NCBI RefSeq assembly: GCF_902712995.1
Contig: NZ_CACTIB010000008.1
Span: 209,970 to 273,969, forward strand
DNA length: 64,000 bases
Direction: 5' to 3'
DNA from: Candidatus Mycoplasma haematohominis
Lineage (GTDB): Bacteria > Bacillota_I > Bacilli_A > Mycoplasmatales > Mycoplasmoidaceae
Under the pieces are notes generated by a model, which saw only the letters and a list, made by a program, of their open reading frames with translations, was not told where the DNA came from and did not search any database. Numbering within the stretch: the stretch's first letter is position 1; each line of letters opens with the position of its first letter. The position numbers were made by a program, and so were the translations under genes. This document shows, piece after piece, positions 41,223 to 51,433 of the stretch.

Positions 41223-41744
41223 ATGACCCCCAAAATGAAGGCCATGGCCTTTAGTTCTACCGTGACTGCCGGAGTATTTACTACTACTTTATTCGGTTTG
41301 TTGACTTATCAAGATAATGGTTCTGTAGAAGCTCCTTCTAAATTAAGTAGTATTTCTCCTCAGTTAGATTCATTATGCAGGACATTCATGAATTTATTTG
41401 ATCTAAACGACGAAGACATTACTGAAGATTTCATTAATAACGCACAGAAAAAGAAAACTCAACCAAACAATCAGCTATTTTTAGAAGTTCACTGAGTATG
41501 CAAGGATTTGGTGAAGGATAGTAGTTCTGCGAATATAGACAGAGCTAATAAATCAATGTGCTACATATGAAATAAAGGGATTGAAATGAATAAGTTAATT
41601 GACAAAGATGGAATTTCTTCATATTGCAGCGCCCACCAATCTAATGGAGATGTCTATAAAAATCGATATGGTGAACAATCTCAATCTTTAGATGACTACC
41701 TTAAATCTTGAGAGACTTCAGATAATGTTCAGGCTTCGGCTTAA
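41223..41744 (+). CDS. Single-anchor hypothetical protein (173 aa)
   Basis: Not recognised. The N-terminal signal anchor is MAFSSTVTAGVFTTTLFGLL (residues 8-27), followed by an extracellular-type domain with four Cys (DSLCRTF, EVHWVCKDL, SMCYIWNKG, SSYCSAHQ) that could form two disulfides. The build (short anchor, Cys/Trp-containing domain of 130-150 aa) is that of haemoplasma surface paralogues. Upstream 260 bases are AT-rich and non-coding. Confidence 0.65.
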
Positions 41745-41941
41745 ATAACTATATTCATACAAACCCCAACTAACTATTAGTCTATTGAGAAAGAATTTTT
41801 AATTTAAGAATCAAAAGTTTAAAGACCGACGCCAATTCTTTGGACAATTTACAGGCTTCTTGTTTTGTGAGCTTTATCCCTATTTATTATTATTATGATC
41901 AACATAGCTAATCGGCTGTGTGATTATTAAATTAACGACCC

Positions 41942-42847
41942 ATGTCAAAAACAGTTATAGGTGCAGTAGCACTTACCCTCGTTTCAGGTGGCTCTGCCTT
42001 AACTGCTCATGTTACAGGAGCTTTTGTTTCTAATGTTGATTCTGAGAAGAAAGAACCTTTAGTAGGCGGATTTGAAAATTCTCCAGTTGTTTTGGAGAAT
42101 GTGTCTGCTCCATCAGATGAAGATTCCCAAGAGTCTGATGATTTAGTTTCTGCTCCAAATAATTCACCTTCAGTATCTTTTGTTTCTGATGATGGTGGAG
42201 TAAGTGATGTTTCTAAACCCACATTTCCTGCGAGACCTAAACATTTAAATAATTTGGGTTATGGATCGGTAAGAAGTTCGTCTACTGTTTCTAGAAGAAC
42301 TGTGGTTATGCCTTCTCCTAGAGTAAGTGTCTCTTCAGGTTATGAATTCTCTTTGACTTCTTCTGTTGAAGCAATGAGAAAAGAGAGACAAGAGAGGGGA
42401 ATTTTGGGAGATGGTAATGTTTTGAGTTATTCAGGTTCGTGAACAGCATTACTAAACGCCGATCCTACCTTCATTGAAGATAGTAAGTTTGTAGATGCTT
42501 GAGGAAAAAAATGAGATTACTTGGTAACTCAGAAAGATAATAATCTGGTTCAAGGGAATGTTTTCTCAACTGTTTCCACAACTGATAAAGTTGCAGGATA
42601 TAAGTATTTATCAACTCTTTGTTGAGATGCGTATGTTGGTTCTAAGGGAATGACGAGAAATGGGCAAGCTAGTCATTGATCATTGCCTATAGCTGCGCAA
42701 AAATCTAATCTTGTTAATGTTTATGGAAAACAGCAGTCACATATTGGCGCGTACTGACAGGCAGTTTGGAGATTCTGCACTAAACCAGATTTAAATACTG
42801 TTCAATTAGTTCCTACTGACTGAGGTACACAAGTTTTTTCTAGATAG
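41942..42847 (+). CDS. Single-anchor Ser-rich hypothetical surface protein (301 aa)
   Basis: Not recognised. Signal anchor VIGAVALTLVSGGSALTAHV, then a low-complexity Ser/Asp/Val-rich spacer (SAPSDEDSQESDDLVSAPNN, and a Ser/Arg part RSSSTVSRRTVVMPSPRVSV). The C-terminal domain is rich in Trp, mostly UGA (DAWGKKWDYLV, TLCWDAYVG, GAYWQAVWRFC), with two Cys. It looks like a surface-exposed domain on a flexible stalk. The stop is followed closely by a 9-bp hairpin. Confidence 0.65.
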
Positions 42848-43225
42848 TTTGCTTTTCCTGAATGATTCAGGAAATACGCTTATTGGATTAGGTAAGAGTT
42901 GGTTTTTCTTAACTGATTGCAGATAACTTAAATTAAAGATTTCTTATTTAAGTAATAAACTTATTTTTAGGTAGCTTTCTGTTAGATAAGAGCAATTGAT
43001 TAATAGTTTATAGGGTTTAGAAATGTCTTTAGTAAGGAATATAGAAGTTGCTTTTTTAGAAGATTGAGAATTTAGGAGGAAGATCTAATATTCAAGGAGT
43101 TTTTATTCTTTTTATGTTTTCAAAGCTGTTTAATTTATTTTTCTTTGGTAAGCATAACTTAATTGGTCAGAAATTAATTTTTTAGTTAAATAACTTATTT
43201 TTTCTTAAAAATTAAGGTAATTTTT
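42848..43225 (+). other. Non-coding stretch with a 9-bp hairpin after the preceding gene
   Basis: About 380 AT-rich bases without a convincing gene. A perfect stem TTTCCTGAA/TTCAGGAAA with a TGA loop (42854-42874) lies 6 bases after the preceding stop. It could terminate transcription, although no clear T-run follows. Two 21-23-codon frames (ATG at 43023 and 43113) are too short and featureless to call genes. The 3' end should hold the promoter of the permease. Confidence 0.4.
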
Positions 43226-44821
43226 GTGCCTCAAAGTCCACAGAAAAAACATTTAGATCCGTTTACGGTAGTAGCGGGAGTTGTTTGTACGGTAATAGGA
43301 GTTGGTATTTTTTATAAGAATGATTCAGTTTTTACTATTGCAGGAAATAATTGAAAAACTGTAATTTTTGCTTGATTATTAGTAGCTTTTATATGCATAT
43401 GTACTGCCTTTTCTTACTCTAGAATAGCTCTTTATCATCCTACAGATTTAGGTTTTTGTGGGTGAGCTTCTCCAGTAATAAATCAAAAGTTTTCTAATTT
43501 CTTTAGTCAATTATTCATATTGTTTAAGTTAGGTATTTCTATACCTGCATATTGCTTTTACGCCTCGTCTACTTTCCTCAAGATTTTGCCTGAGGATAAG
43601 AAACTTTTGAGTGATGGAGCCGGATCTTATTCTACTTTTGGAATCGTAGCTCTTTTAGGTTTATTTATTTTGATTGGAATAATTTTGTTCAATTATTTGA
43701 AGCCTGATTTGGCTATTAAAGCTCAGAAATTATTTTTTTATTGTAAGTTTATACCTATTTTTATAGCTGTGATATTTGGTTTGCTTATAAGTGTGGTTAA
43801 TTGAAAAGCTGGTTTGTTTTCTAGCAGTCCTCAAATTATGAAAAAAGGGGGCATAACAGAAAATGCAATTGTTTCTGATTTTTCTTTTCAGAGAGTAATA
43901 CTTGCTGTTCCTGGAATTATGTTTGCATTTGATGCTTTTTTAAATGCCGGTTTTTTTTCTAAGAGACTTCAAAACCCTAGAAAGTCTTTGCCAAGAATAT
44001 ACATGGTAACTATTTGCATATTTACCTCTCTTTATTTGATTATTACTTTGAATCAGTTATTGAATGGAACTGGGAGCATACATGAAATATTTAATGCTAA
44101 GAATTTATGGGGATCTGAAACAGCTTCGCGTATTATTCAGGGAATTTTTTTAACTTTCATATTTCTATCTGCATTGGGTTTAGTTAATGGGTATGCAAAT
44201 ACTGCTCCAACAATAATTGGACAAGCGTTTAAGGATGATGTTTTTTATATGAAGAGATATTTCTTAAAGAAATTTAAAAATGAAAAGAAAGCAATATTTA
44301 TGTTTTGAATTATGGTTACTTCTTTCTGAACAACTGTGATGTTGTCTGCTTCTGCTGCAACTAACTCAGATGCTTTTTTTGATGGTTTAACTAATATTCC
44401 GTCTTTATTTATTTTTGCTGTGTATGGGGTATTAGCTGGAGCTTATGCATATAGAAAGTGGCAAACAGCAAACTTTAGAAAAGCAAATGTATCAGAGAAG
44501 AAAGAGTTGATTCTTGTTTCGATTGCTTCTTCTATTGCTGCTTTTTCATGGGTAGGAATTGTTTTATTTCAATTTATACACCTTTGTTTGTATAGGCCTG
44601 TCAGAGATTTCAATGGTGTATTTGAAGTTTGGAATGGCCCTTGAGGAACGAATGGAACTCAGATTCGTAATTGGCAGGCGGCTTTAATAATGCTTATATG
44701 TCTTACTTCTATATTTGTTTTTTACTATGTGGACAAGATGTATAAGAAAAAAGAAATGAGTGGTCTGGATTGTTGAAAACTTGGTTCAAAAAGATCTTGA
44801 TATTTCAGCTTTAATGACTAG
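43226..44821 (+). CDS. APC-superfamily amino-acid permease
   Basis: The product is 531 aa with about 12-14 hydrophobic segments. The N-terminal TM1 region TVVAGVVCTVIGVGIFYKND matches the APC pattern (GxGIF), followed by FAWLLVAFICICTAFSYSRI and a cytosolic LKPDLAIKAQK loop. IMFAFDAFLNAGFFSKRLQNPRKSLPR is typical of basic/neutral amino-acid transporters, as is ANTAPTIIGQAF. GTG start at 43226 (MPQSPQKKHLDPF), chosen since the conserved TM1 begins soon after. Many UGA Trp. Substrate not predictable. It stands alone between accessory genes. Confidence 0.87.
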
Positions 44822-44911
44822 TTTTTAGAAAATTTTTAAATAAAAATAAAAAAAATTATTCATTTTTTTAACTTTGTAGCTAGAATAATTCTCGTAAATT
44901 ATTAATTAATT

Positions 44912-45187
44912 ATGTTTTTTCTTGATTCATTCCCTTGTGGAACAGTTTGTGATTCATATCCTCATATATCTGAAATTTTTTCTGATGCAGAAAAAGATGA
45001 AAGATATGCTGAAGAAGGGCCAAAGAAACCTGGTAGATGTCTTCTAGACAGTTACAGAGAAACAGAAGAAGAAAAACAAAAACCAAGAAAACTATGTTGA
45101 AAAAATTTAAATCTGAAAGATGGAGATCAAACTTGAGTAACTAAAACAAGATATTCTTCTAGATTAGCTGATTATTGTCAAGAGTAG
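44912..45187 (+). CDS. 91-aa Cys-containing protein D, copy 1 of 3
   Basis: Not recognised. MFFLDSFPCGTVCDSYPH, an acidic middle (DAEKDERYAEEGPKKPGRC), EKQKPRKLCWKNLNL and a terminal RLADYCQE; five Cys, two UGA Trp. There is no hydrophobic anchor, so it is unlike its E-family neighbours. The three copies (here, 61596, 63285) encode identical proteins, while the DNA differs only at synonymous sites and in the stop codon. It is followed after 149 bases by an E gene in copies 1 and 2, and by the hsdS end in copy 3. Confidence 0.75.
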
Positions 45188-45294
45188 TTGAATTGTTTTA
45201 GTTTTTTCAAGCTAATTCATTCAATTTGTATTTTTCTTTTTTAAGACCTATATTTTTATTTTTTTGAGATCTTTTTAAAGTGGTCATTTCAAAA

Positions 45295-45329
45295 TAGATT
45301 TGGTTTCTATAATGCCGAGACCAAATCTA
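45295..45329 (+). promoter_or_regulatory. Inverted repeat framing the -10 box of E1
   Basis: TAGATTTGGT-N15-ACCAAATCTA, a perfect 10-bp inverted repeat. The 15-base spacer contains TATAAT (45308-45313). The ATG follows 7 bases later. The same element precedes E4, with a changed spacer end but identical arms. It could be a repressor operator or a 5'-leader hairpin. Confidence 0.6.
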
Positions 45330-45336
45330 AAAAACA

Positions 45337-46476
45337 ATGTCTATATTTTCAACTATTGTTAAGGCTTTAACGGCTACTGGTGTTGTATCTGGAGCAGCAG
45401 GTGTAGGTTCCAAAATATATCTAAAAAATGGTCATGGTTTTGGGACCATGGATGTGGTTTCTAAGACTGATGAAACAACGCAGCAATCACCAACTGTTAC
45501 TCAAGAAGAGCAAGCATCAGAAAGAACTAATACTCCTAGAACTTATGGAACTGAATTGACTAAGAAAAGTTTTACTTTGGTTAGTGAATCCACTGAAGAT
45601 AGCATCATTTTGAATATCATGATGGAAAGATTGGATCCAACCAAAGCTAATTTAACTTATGGCAGCGGACAGAGATTTAAAACTAGCTCTCAGGTTGTAT
45701 TTGGTCATAAAACTTTTACTAGTACAGTAGGAAATAGTAACTACTCCCTTACTGTACTTCAGAAACCTGATGTTTTATACGTAGCTGCTTGAAAAACAGC
45801 TTGCGTTACCGCTTTAAATACAGTTGTTACAGCAGAAGTTGAACAACATGGTAAACCTGAATACAACGAGCTTGCAAGATTAAGAGAATGATGTACTGTT
45901 CCTAAAGTAGATGATGTTTTAAAGAGACATAAACTTAAACCTTTAAGTACAACTGATGAGAAGGATGATTCTAAATGAAAAGAAGTAATAGCTGGAGGTT
46001 GATTTAAGAAAGAGAATAATAAGAATAATTGAGAAGATCAGTCTTTTATTGATGGAGAAGATTTAGATAAAGTTATTGGAGCTAATAAAGAAGGAATTAA
46101 AGATAAAGAATCAATTACTAAAGAACAAATTGATGTATTTAAAAATAAGTGTAAAGCAGTATTAGGACAAGCGTTTGTAAGAGATAACTTCTATTTAACT
46201 ACTCAATTCATTAAGGGAATGAGCAGTGATACAACTAAACCTACAATAGATCCTTTTCAAGAAGCAGCTTTATTTTGTGTAGAGCCAATGACTGCTACAA
46301 CATATATAACTGGCTCTTTACAGGGTTCAGAAAGTGCCGATATAGTAGTAGCTAATACAGACTACTGTTATTTGACTGATAATCAAAGAGAAACTTGAAC
46401 AACTAATAATCCTTTGGGAGGTAAATCTTTCTGATGCGCTGTTAAGGCTTTATATAAGAATAGGACTGCTAGTTAA
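45337..46476 (+). CDS. E-family surface-like paralogue E1 (379 aa)
   Basis: Not recognised; one of four E paralogues in the window. N-terminal anchor TGVVSGAAGVGSKIYL after MSIFSTIVKAL, the shared GHGFGTMDVVS, then a variable Thr/Gln/Ser-rich spacer. A conserved ectodomain follows: SIILNIMMERLDPTKANLTY, YSLTVLQKPD, YNELARLREWCTVP, VLKRHKLKPLS, VIAGGWFKK, DPFQEAALFCVEP and LGGKSFWCAVKALY. Four or five Cys and mostly UGA Trp. Variation is concentrated in the spacer just after the anchor. Probably a surface protein anchored by its N-terminus; function unknown. Confidence 0.75.
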
Positions 46477-46495
46477 TTTTTTATAAATAGTTGAA

Positions 46496-46819
46496 TTAGG
46501 TATTTTCTCTTTTTATTTCACAATTATCACCATCTTGATTTATTTCAGATCCAGGAGATATTAATCTAACTATTGTTTTTGCTGCTTCTATATGTTTGCC
46601 TGTTATAGTGCCGTCTTGAGCTGAAACGTATTCACAAAACTTGTTTAATTCTTTTTGGTTTTCTTTTATTTTTCTTGAAAGATTAGCGCTTTTCTTTTCC
46701 TTTTCTTCTATTGATTGACTTAATTCCTTTATTGTTGTAGTTGTTTGAGTATTGAAGTAATAAATACTTGCTCATCCTGAGATTAGACCAATTGAAGAAG
46801 AAGCTATTTCTTTTCACAT
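46496..46819 (-). CDS. F-family small anchored coiled-coil protein F1 (107 aa)
   Basis: Not recognised. N-terminal anchor (SSSIGLISGWASIYYF) followed by a heptad-rich helix (TIKELSQSIEEKEKKSANLS, KIKENQKELNKF) and a short C-terminal domain with two Cys (KFCEYVS, NCEIKRENT). The start codon is followed by UGA Trp (MWKEI). It lies 3 bases downstream of the related, frameshifted F2. Confidence 0.6.
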
Positions 46820-46822
46820 TAT

Positions 46823-47198
46823 CTATATTTGAGGATTATTAGAAGCTTCACAACTAATGGCATCGAAGTTGGAGTCTTTTAGGTGGGTTTTTATTATCTT
46901 GTTTACAAACTCTAGATATTTGGATTTATCTTCAGGTTTTCCTGTTCATTGTTTGCATAGATTCTCTAACTCATTTGTAGTGGGTTTATGAAACTTATTT
47001 GCTGCTGCTTTTTTCTCTAAAAGCAAAAGATCTTTATCTAATTGACTATTCCTATTTTTTCAATTCTTGTATTTCTTTTTCTTGATTGACAAATATTTTG
47101 CTTACTGTTTGATAACCGAAACTTCCTCCTGCTCCAGTAATTGCTCCAATTCCTCCTAATTCAAGTGATTTAAATATATCTTTTGTGCTTGTTTTCAT
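46823..47198 (-). pseudogene. F-family gene F2, frameshifted in an A-run
   Basis: ATG start with anchor (LGGIGAITGAGGSFGYQTV) and coiled-coil (FVNQEKEIQELKK). The frame then ends at TAG in TTG-AAAAAA-TAGG (around 47056-47061). Dropping one A restores a second half that ends DSNFDAISCEASNNPQI and matches F1 in build. So there is one base too many in a six-A tract: a decayed gene, a phase-variable tract, or a sequencing error. Confidence 0.6.
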
Positions 47199-47410
47199 TT
47201 TTTGTCATGCGCTTATTTCAGATAACGAATTATAGAATTTGCTTTCTACGTATCTGTAATATTTGTATATTTAATTTATTTATAGGGAAGTAAATAGTTT
47301 TGGCAGGAGTTTCTCTGGTTATTTAGAACTAAAAAGGGCTCATAAGTTAGATAGATATTTAAATTAAGTGCTAATTAATTAAAGTCCTAAATGGAGGATA
47401 TTAGATCTGG

Positions 47411-48430
47411 ATGAATAAAGAAAAACCAAAGTCTATAGAGTTGTTTGCTGGTGCAGGAGGTTTGGCTTTGGGATTAGAGAAATCTGGGTTTTTTCATATA
47501 GCTTTAAATGAAATAGACAAATATGCTGTTCAGACACTGAGAGTTAATAGAGAGAAGTGAAGAGTATTTGAAGAAGATATTAGGGAGTTAGTGGATAAGA
47601 ATGTATGTCAATTATTGGGAATTAAAGAAAAAGAATTAGATTTGTTGTCTGGAGGTTTTCCTTGCCAGACATTTAGTTATGCAGGAAAAAAGGATGGTTT
47701 AGAGGATTCAAGAGGGCAGATGTTCTATTACTTTGCTCTTATGCTTAAACAACTTAAACCTAAATTGTTTCTTTGCGAGAATGTAAAGGGTTTAGTTACT
47801 CATGACTCAGGCAAGACTTTTAAAAGGATATTAGATACTTTCTCAGAGATAGGATATAGGGTTTCTTACAAGGTATTAAATGCTTTAGATTATGGTGTAT
47901 CTCAGAAGAGGGAGAGAGTATTCATAGTTGGGATAAGAAACGATTTATATAAAAAAGATTTTGTTTTTCCTGAAAAGTTTTTATCTAAGAACTCGATTAG
48001 GGATGCGCTTAAAGATGTTCCTTTGTCTATAGGAGCTAAGTATTCTGAGAAAAGAAGCAAATTATTTAAATTAATTCCTGCTGGAGGTTGTTGAGTAGAT
48101 TTGCCAGTTGAATTAGCTAAAGAGTATATGGGTAAGTCTTACTATAGCGGAGGAGGAAAAAGAGGAGTTCTTAGAAGGATCTCTTGAGATGAGCCTTGTT
48201 TAACACTTACTTGTTCTCCTGTACAGAAGCAAACAGATAGGTGTCATCCAGAAGAGGAGAGGCCCTTTACCGTAAGAGAATATGCGAGAATACAGAGTTT
48301 TCCTGATGATTGAAAATTTGTTGGTTCTATACATTCTCAATATAAACAGATAGGCAATGCTGTTCCAGTTAATTTAGCTTTTGCTATTGGTAGAGCTTTG
48401 ATGGATTATTGGAAAGAGATATGCAGTTAA
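47411..48430 (+). CDS. DNA (cytosine-5) methyltransferase of a type II R-M system
   Basis: The product is 339 aa. C5-MTase motifs: I SIELFAGAGGLALGLE, IV GGFPCQTFSYAGKK (catalytic Cys), VI LFLCENVKGL, VIII QKRERVFIVGI, IX region RPFTVREYARIQSFPDDW, and X QIGNAVPVNLAFAIG. All catalytic residues are present. Conserved Trp residues are UGA, e.g. in FPDDW. The stop overlaps the start of the Eco47II-like endonuclease by 10 bases, so the pair is one operon. By partner, the expected target is GGNCC (Sau96I/Eco47II class); the recognition site is inferred. Confidence 0.95.
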
Positions 48431-49161
48431 GTTTTATTTCTGATGATGATTTAAGGAAGCATTTATTGGAAGTAGTTGATAAGTACTTAAGAAATAAAAA
48501 GATATTTGGAATTCTTGAATTTAATGCAAATATTATTGATCCAATAAAAATTACTTTAGATTCAAAGATTTATGGGAAAGATATATGTGATGTTGTGAAT
48601 GAGGAGGTTCATAGGCAGATAGATAAAAGCAATAACAATGCTATTGGTTATTTACATCAAGACATATTTCAATATATAGATAACTGTCAAGTTCCCAAGA
48701 AAGGATTTGATGTTGTTTTTGATGATGGGAAGAGGAGGGTATTTGTTGAATTGAAAAATAAACATAATACTATGAATTCTTCTAGTGCATCTAAGACTTA
48801 TGAGAGGTTTAGAGAGAAAATTAAAGAAGATGAGAATTGTGTTTGTGCTTTAGTTGAAGTAATTGCTGTTAGATCGCAGAATATTCCTTGAAAAATGAAG
48901 ATAGATGGAAACACTTATTTAGATGAGAGGATTAGAAGAATATCTATAGATCAGTTCTATGAATTAATTACAAATGATAAATATGCTTTTTATAAATTGT
49001 GTCAAAAAATAATTGAGTTATTGGGTGAGATAGTTATTGATAGAAAGAAGAATTTTTCTATTGATAATGAAGTAGTTAATGCTCTTAAGAAGATAGATTT
49101 AGATCCTTATAAGGCTTTGTTTAAATTGGCTTTTTCTAAATATATGGGTTGAAAAGAATAG
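48421..49161 (+). CDS. Eco47II-like type II restriction endonuclease
   Basis: The product is 246 aa. The segment FDVVFDDGKRRVFVELKNKH followed by NTMNSSSASKTYERFREK is the PD-(D/E)XK core of the Eco47II family (Asp, then ExK), whose members cut GGNCC. ATG at 48421 chosen; a TTG at 48409 would add four residues. Two UGA Trp. It needs the overlapping methyltransferase for self-protection. The short overlap and order (M then R) allow methylation before restriction after entry into a new host. Confidence 0.85.
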
Positions 49162-49222
49162 TATTTTTTTATATTTGTTGTAGGAAATTAATGAAAGAAT
49201 AAAATTCACTCTTTAACAATTA

Positions 49223-49720
49223 ATGACAACGGCTCAGAAAGCAGCTGCAGGTTTAGCCACAACAGGGATTGTAGGAGGTGTTTCTGCAGCTGCAACTAAA
49301 AAGTCTCCGGTTGAGGAAGAATTGAAAATTGAGACCGAGCATCAGCAGCCAGAAGAGCAGAAAAAGGAAAAACCTAAAGTTCCAGAAAAGAAATCTAAAA
49401 GGCATTTCAAGGATAAGGTAGTTTGGCGACATGATTCTTTCCGGTTTAGGAATAATTTGCACAATAATATTAGGGAATTATTGATTCGTCCTAGCACCTC
49501 TCATGTTTTTTTAGAAAAGTTAATGAAAAATTTGAGTGTATTTCATAAAGATCATTTTTTGAATTGAGGTCATCGCATTTTAAATTTTCAACAGAATGTA
49601 AACAAAACTGTAGAGGATATAAGTGATTGATGTAGATCTAAATATGACTTGGAATCAGAAAATGAGCCAAACCAAGAAGAATTAAATGTATTTGGAGAAT
49701 TTTGTAAGCCTACCAATTAG
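49223..49720 (+). CDS. G-family anchored paralogue G1 (165 aa)
   Basis: Not recognised; first of three tandem copies. N-terminal anchor AAAGLATTGIVGGVSAAATK, then a Lys/Glu/Pro-rich stalk (HQQPEEQKKEKPKVPEKKSK). The C-terminal domain has FLEKLMKNLSVFHKDHF, ISDWCRSKYDLESENEP and EELNVFGEFCKP (two Cys). Trp residues are mostly UGA. Anchor and stalk are near-identical in G1 and G2. Confidence 0.7.
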
Positions 49721-49839
49721 TTCTTTTAGAAAGCGAATTTAGATTTTCTATAAGGTTTTTTAAACATATGAGTTGAAATTTTTTTGTATTCGCCTCAAGA
49801 GTTTCATAAAGAAATAAAGTACTTCTTTTAATAAAAATA

Positions 49840-50334
49840 ATGACAACGACTAAGAAAGCAGTAGCGGGTTTAGCTACAACAGGGATTATTGGCGGTGTTT
49901 CCGCAGCTGCGACTAAAAAGTCTCCTGTTGAAGAAGAATTGAAAATTGAGACTGAGCATCAGCAGCCAGAAGAGCAGAAAAAAGAGAAAACTAAAGTTTC
50001 AGAAAAGAAGTCTAAAAGGCATTTCAAGGATAAGGTTACTTGGAGCGGAAATCATCAATTTTTTCAGAATAATTTATTTAACAATACTTGAGCTTTGATA
50101 AACAATCCTACTACTCGTTCTAGTTTTTTAGAAAAATTAACGAAAAATTTGAGTGTGTTTCATAAAGATGGTTTTTTGAAGTGAGGAAGTCATAGTTGAG
50201 ATTTTCACAGCAAGATAAGCGAAACAGCAGATGGCATAAGTAGTTGATGTAAATCTAAGTATGACTTGGCATCAGAAGATGAGCCAGATAAAAAAGATTT
50301 GGAGGTATTTGGAGAATTTTGTATGCCTAAATAG
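49840..50334 (+). CDS. G-family anchored paralogue G2 (164 aa)
   Basis: Not recognised. It follows G1 after 119 bases. The upstream sequence is duplicated too: the tract with TTTCATAAAGAAATAAA before the start recurs before G3. Same anchor (AVAGLATTGIIGGVSAAATK), stalk, and domain (FLEKLTKNLSVFHKDGFLKW, ISSWCKSKYDLASEDEP, EVFGEFC). Seven or so UGA Trp. The most recent duplication appears to be between G1 and G2, judged by stalk identity. Confidence 0.7.
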
Positions 50335-50454
50335 TTTCTTTTCTTAAGAAGATAGATTTAGATACTTATAAGATTTTTTAAATATGTGGTTTGAATTTTT
50401 TTGGATTCGTTTCAAGAGTTTCATAAAGAAATAAAATCCGTTTTTAATAAAAAT

Positions 50455-50934
50455 ATGACAACAGCTCAGAAAGCAGTAGCAGGTTTAGCTACAACAGGGA
50501 TTATAGGAGGTGTTTCTGCAGCTGCAACCAAGAAATCCCCTGCTGAAGACGTTTTGAAAAATGAGGTTAAACCACCAGAAGAGCAACCGAAGGCTCCAGA
50601 AAACAAATCCACTAGAAAACATTTTCAATCTAGAGTTAATTGATCAACGGGCTCTCTATTTCTTAGAAACAGGCTGTTAGAAAATATTCAAAAATTATTA
50701 AATAATCCTTCTACTCGTGATGATTTTTTAAATAAATTGATTGAAAGTTTGAGAGCGTTTCATAAGGATGATTTTTTGAAATGAGGATGAACCAGCTTGC
50801 ATTTTAGAATGGATGTTCCTAAAACGGCATATGACATAAGTAATTGATGCAAATCTAAATATGATTTAGCAACAGAAGATGAGCCTGATGAAAGAGATTT
50901 AAAGGTATTTGATGAATTTTGCAAGGCTATTTAG
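50455..50934 (+). CDS. G-family anchored paralogue G3 (159 aa)
   Basis: Not recognised. The same anchor, with a shorter Pro-rich stalk (VKPPEEQPKAPENKSTRK) and a diverged domain (FLNKLIESLRAFHKDDFLKW, ISNWCKSKYDLATEDEP, KVFDEFCKAI). The two Cys and SKYDLxxExEP motif are kept. An upstream leader like that of G2 is present. A terminator-like hairpin follows. Confidence 0.7.
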
Positions 50935-50940
50935 TTAATA

Positions 50941-50976
50941 AGCCCAGAATTAGCTATAAATTTAGTCTTCTGGGCT
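50941..50976 (+). terminator. Terminator-like hairpin after G3
   Basis: A perfect 9-bp stem AGCCCAGAA/TTCTGGGCT with an 18-base loop starts 7 bases after the G3 stop. Only a short T-run (GTTTG) follows, so termination strength is uncertain. Confidence 0.45.
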
Positions 50977-51079
50977 GTTTGATACAATAAGTGGGCGCAA
51001 AAATTATTGGAAGAGAGTTTGTTTTTTCTTTCTAATTTGCACACTTAATATAGTTTTTAGACATAAACGAAACTTGTTT

Positions 51080-51433
51080 ATGTTTTTGCCGATAAAGGAT
51101 TATCCTAAGTCTTTGTTTGCTGCTATTTCTGTAGCGACAATAGTTGTTGGAACAGTAGTAGGGTTGCAGTTAAATAAGGATCCCGGCAGCCATTTTAGGA
51201 ATCATATAAAAGATTTACTTGCAAAAGAGCATGAATCTGAAGATGGCAAATTCTTAGAGAAAAGAAAATCAGAATATAGAAATAAGCAACACTTTACTGA
51301 AGATTTGTTGAATGGCCTGATTCCTAATGAAGATCTAAAAAGATTTGGTGTCGATCCATCGAAGGTAGATCCTGACAAACCTCTTGAGCAATGGGAAGAA
51401 TATCTAATTTATTTTTTGCTTGGATTTTGGTAG
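51080..51433 (+). CDS. Single-anchor hypothetical protein (117 aa)
   Basis: Not recognised. Anchor SLFAAISVATIVVGTVVGL at residues ~11-29, then a charged domain (FRNHIKDLLAKEHESEDG, KRKSEYRNKQHFTEDLLNG) and a short aromatic tail EYLIYFLLGFW. The only Trp codons are UGG. ATG at 51080 is preferred over a TTG two codons earlier. The last 30 bases are overlapped by the convergent first gene of the I array. Confidence 0.6.
   Translation: MFLPIKDYPKSLFAAISVATIVVGTVVGLQLNKDPGSHFRNHIKDLLAKEHESEDGKFLEKRKSEYRNKQHFTEDLLNGLIPNEDLKRFGVDPSKVDPDKPLEQWEEYLIYFLLGFW

Larger units (their letters stand above)
44856..45461 (+). repeat. Segmental duplication, copy 1 (D gene, spacer, start of E gene)
   Basis: A 606-base block running from the region upstream of the 91-aa gene to the first ~42 codons of the following E-family gene. 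It recurs at 61540-62145 with exactly the same length and only scattered substitutions. A partial third copy is at 63230-63560. Confidence 0.85.

Noticed and set aside
42023..42160. Small plus-strand frames and the minus-strand frame opposite the Ser-rich protein
   Set aside because: Low-complexity antisense shadow of the 301-aa gene.
49223..50643. GG in the G-family anchors (GIVGGVSAAA) as a double-glycine leader for the C39 exporter
   Set aside because: The hydrophobic spacing and ELxxI-type residues of real leaders are missing, and the segment is long enough to be a membrane anchor.
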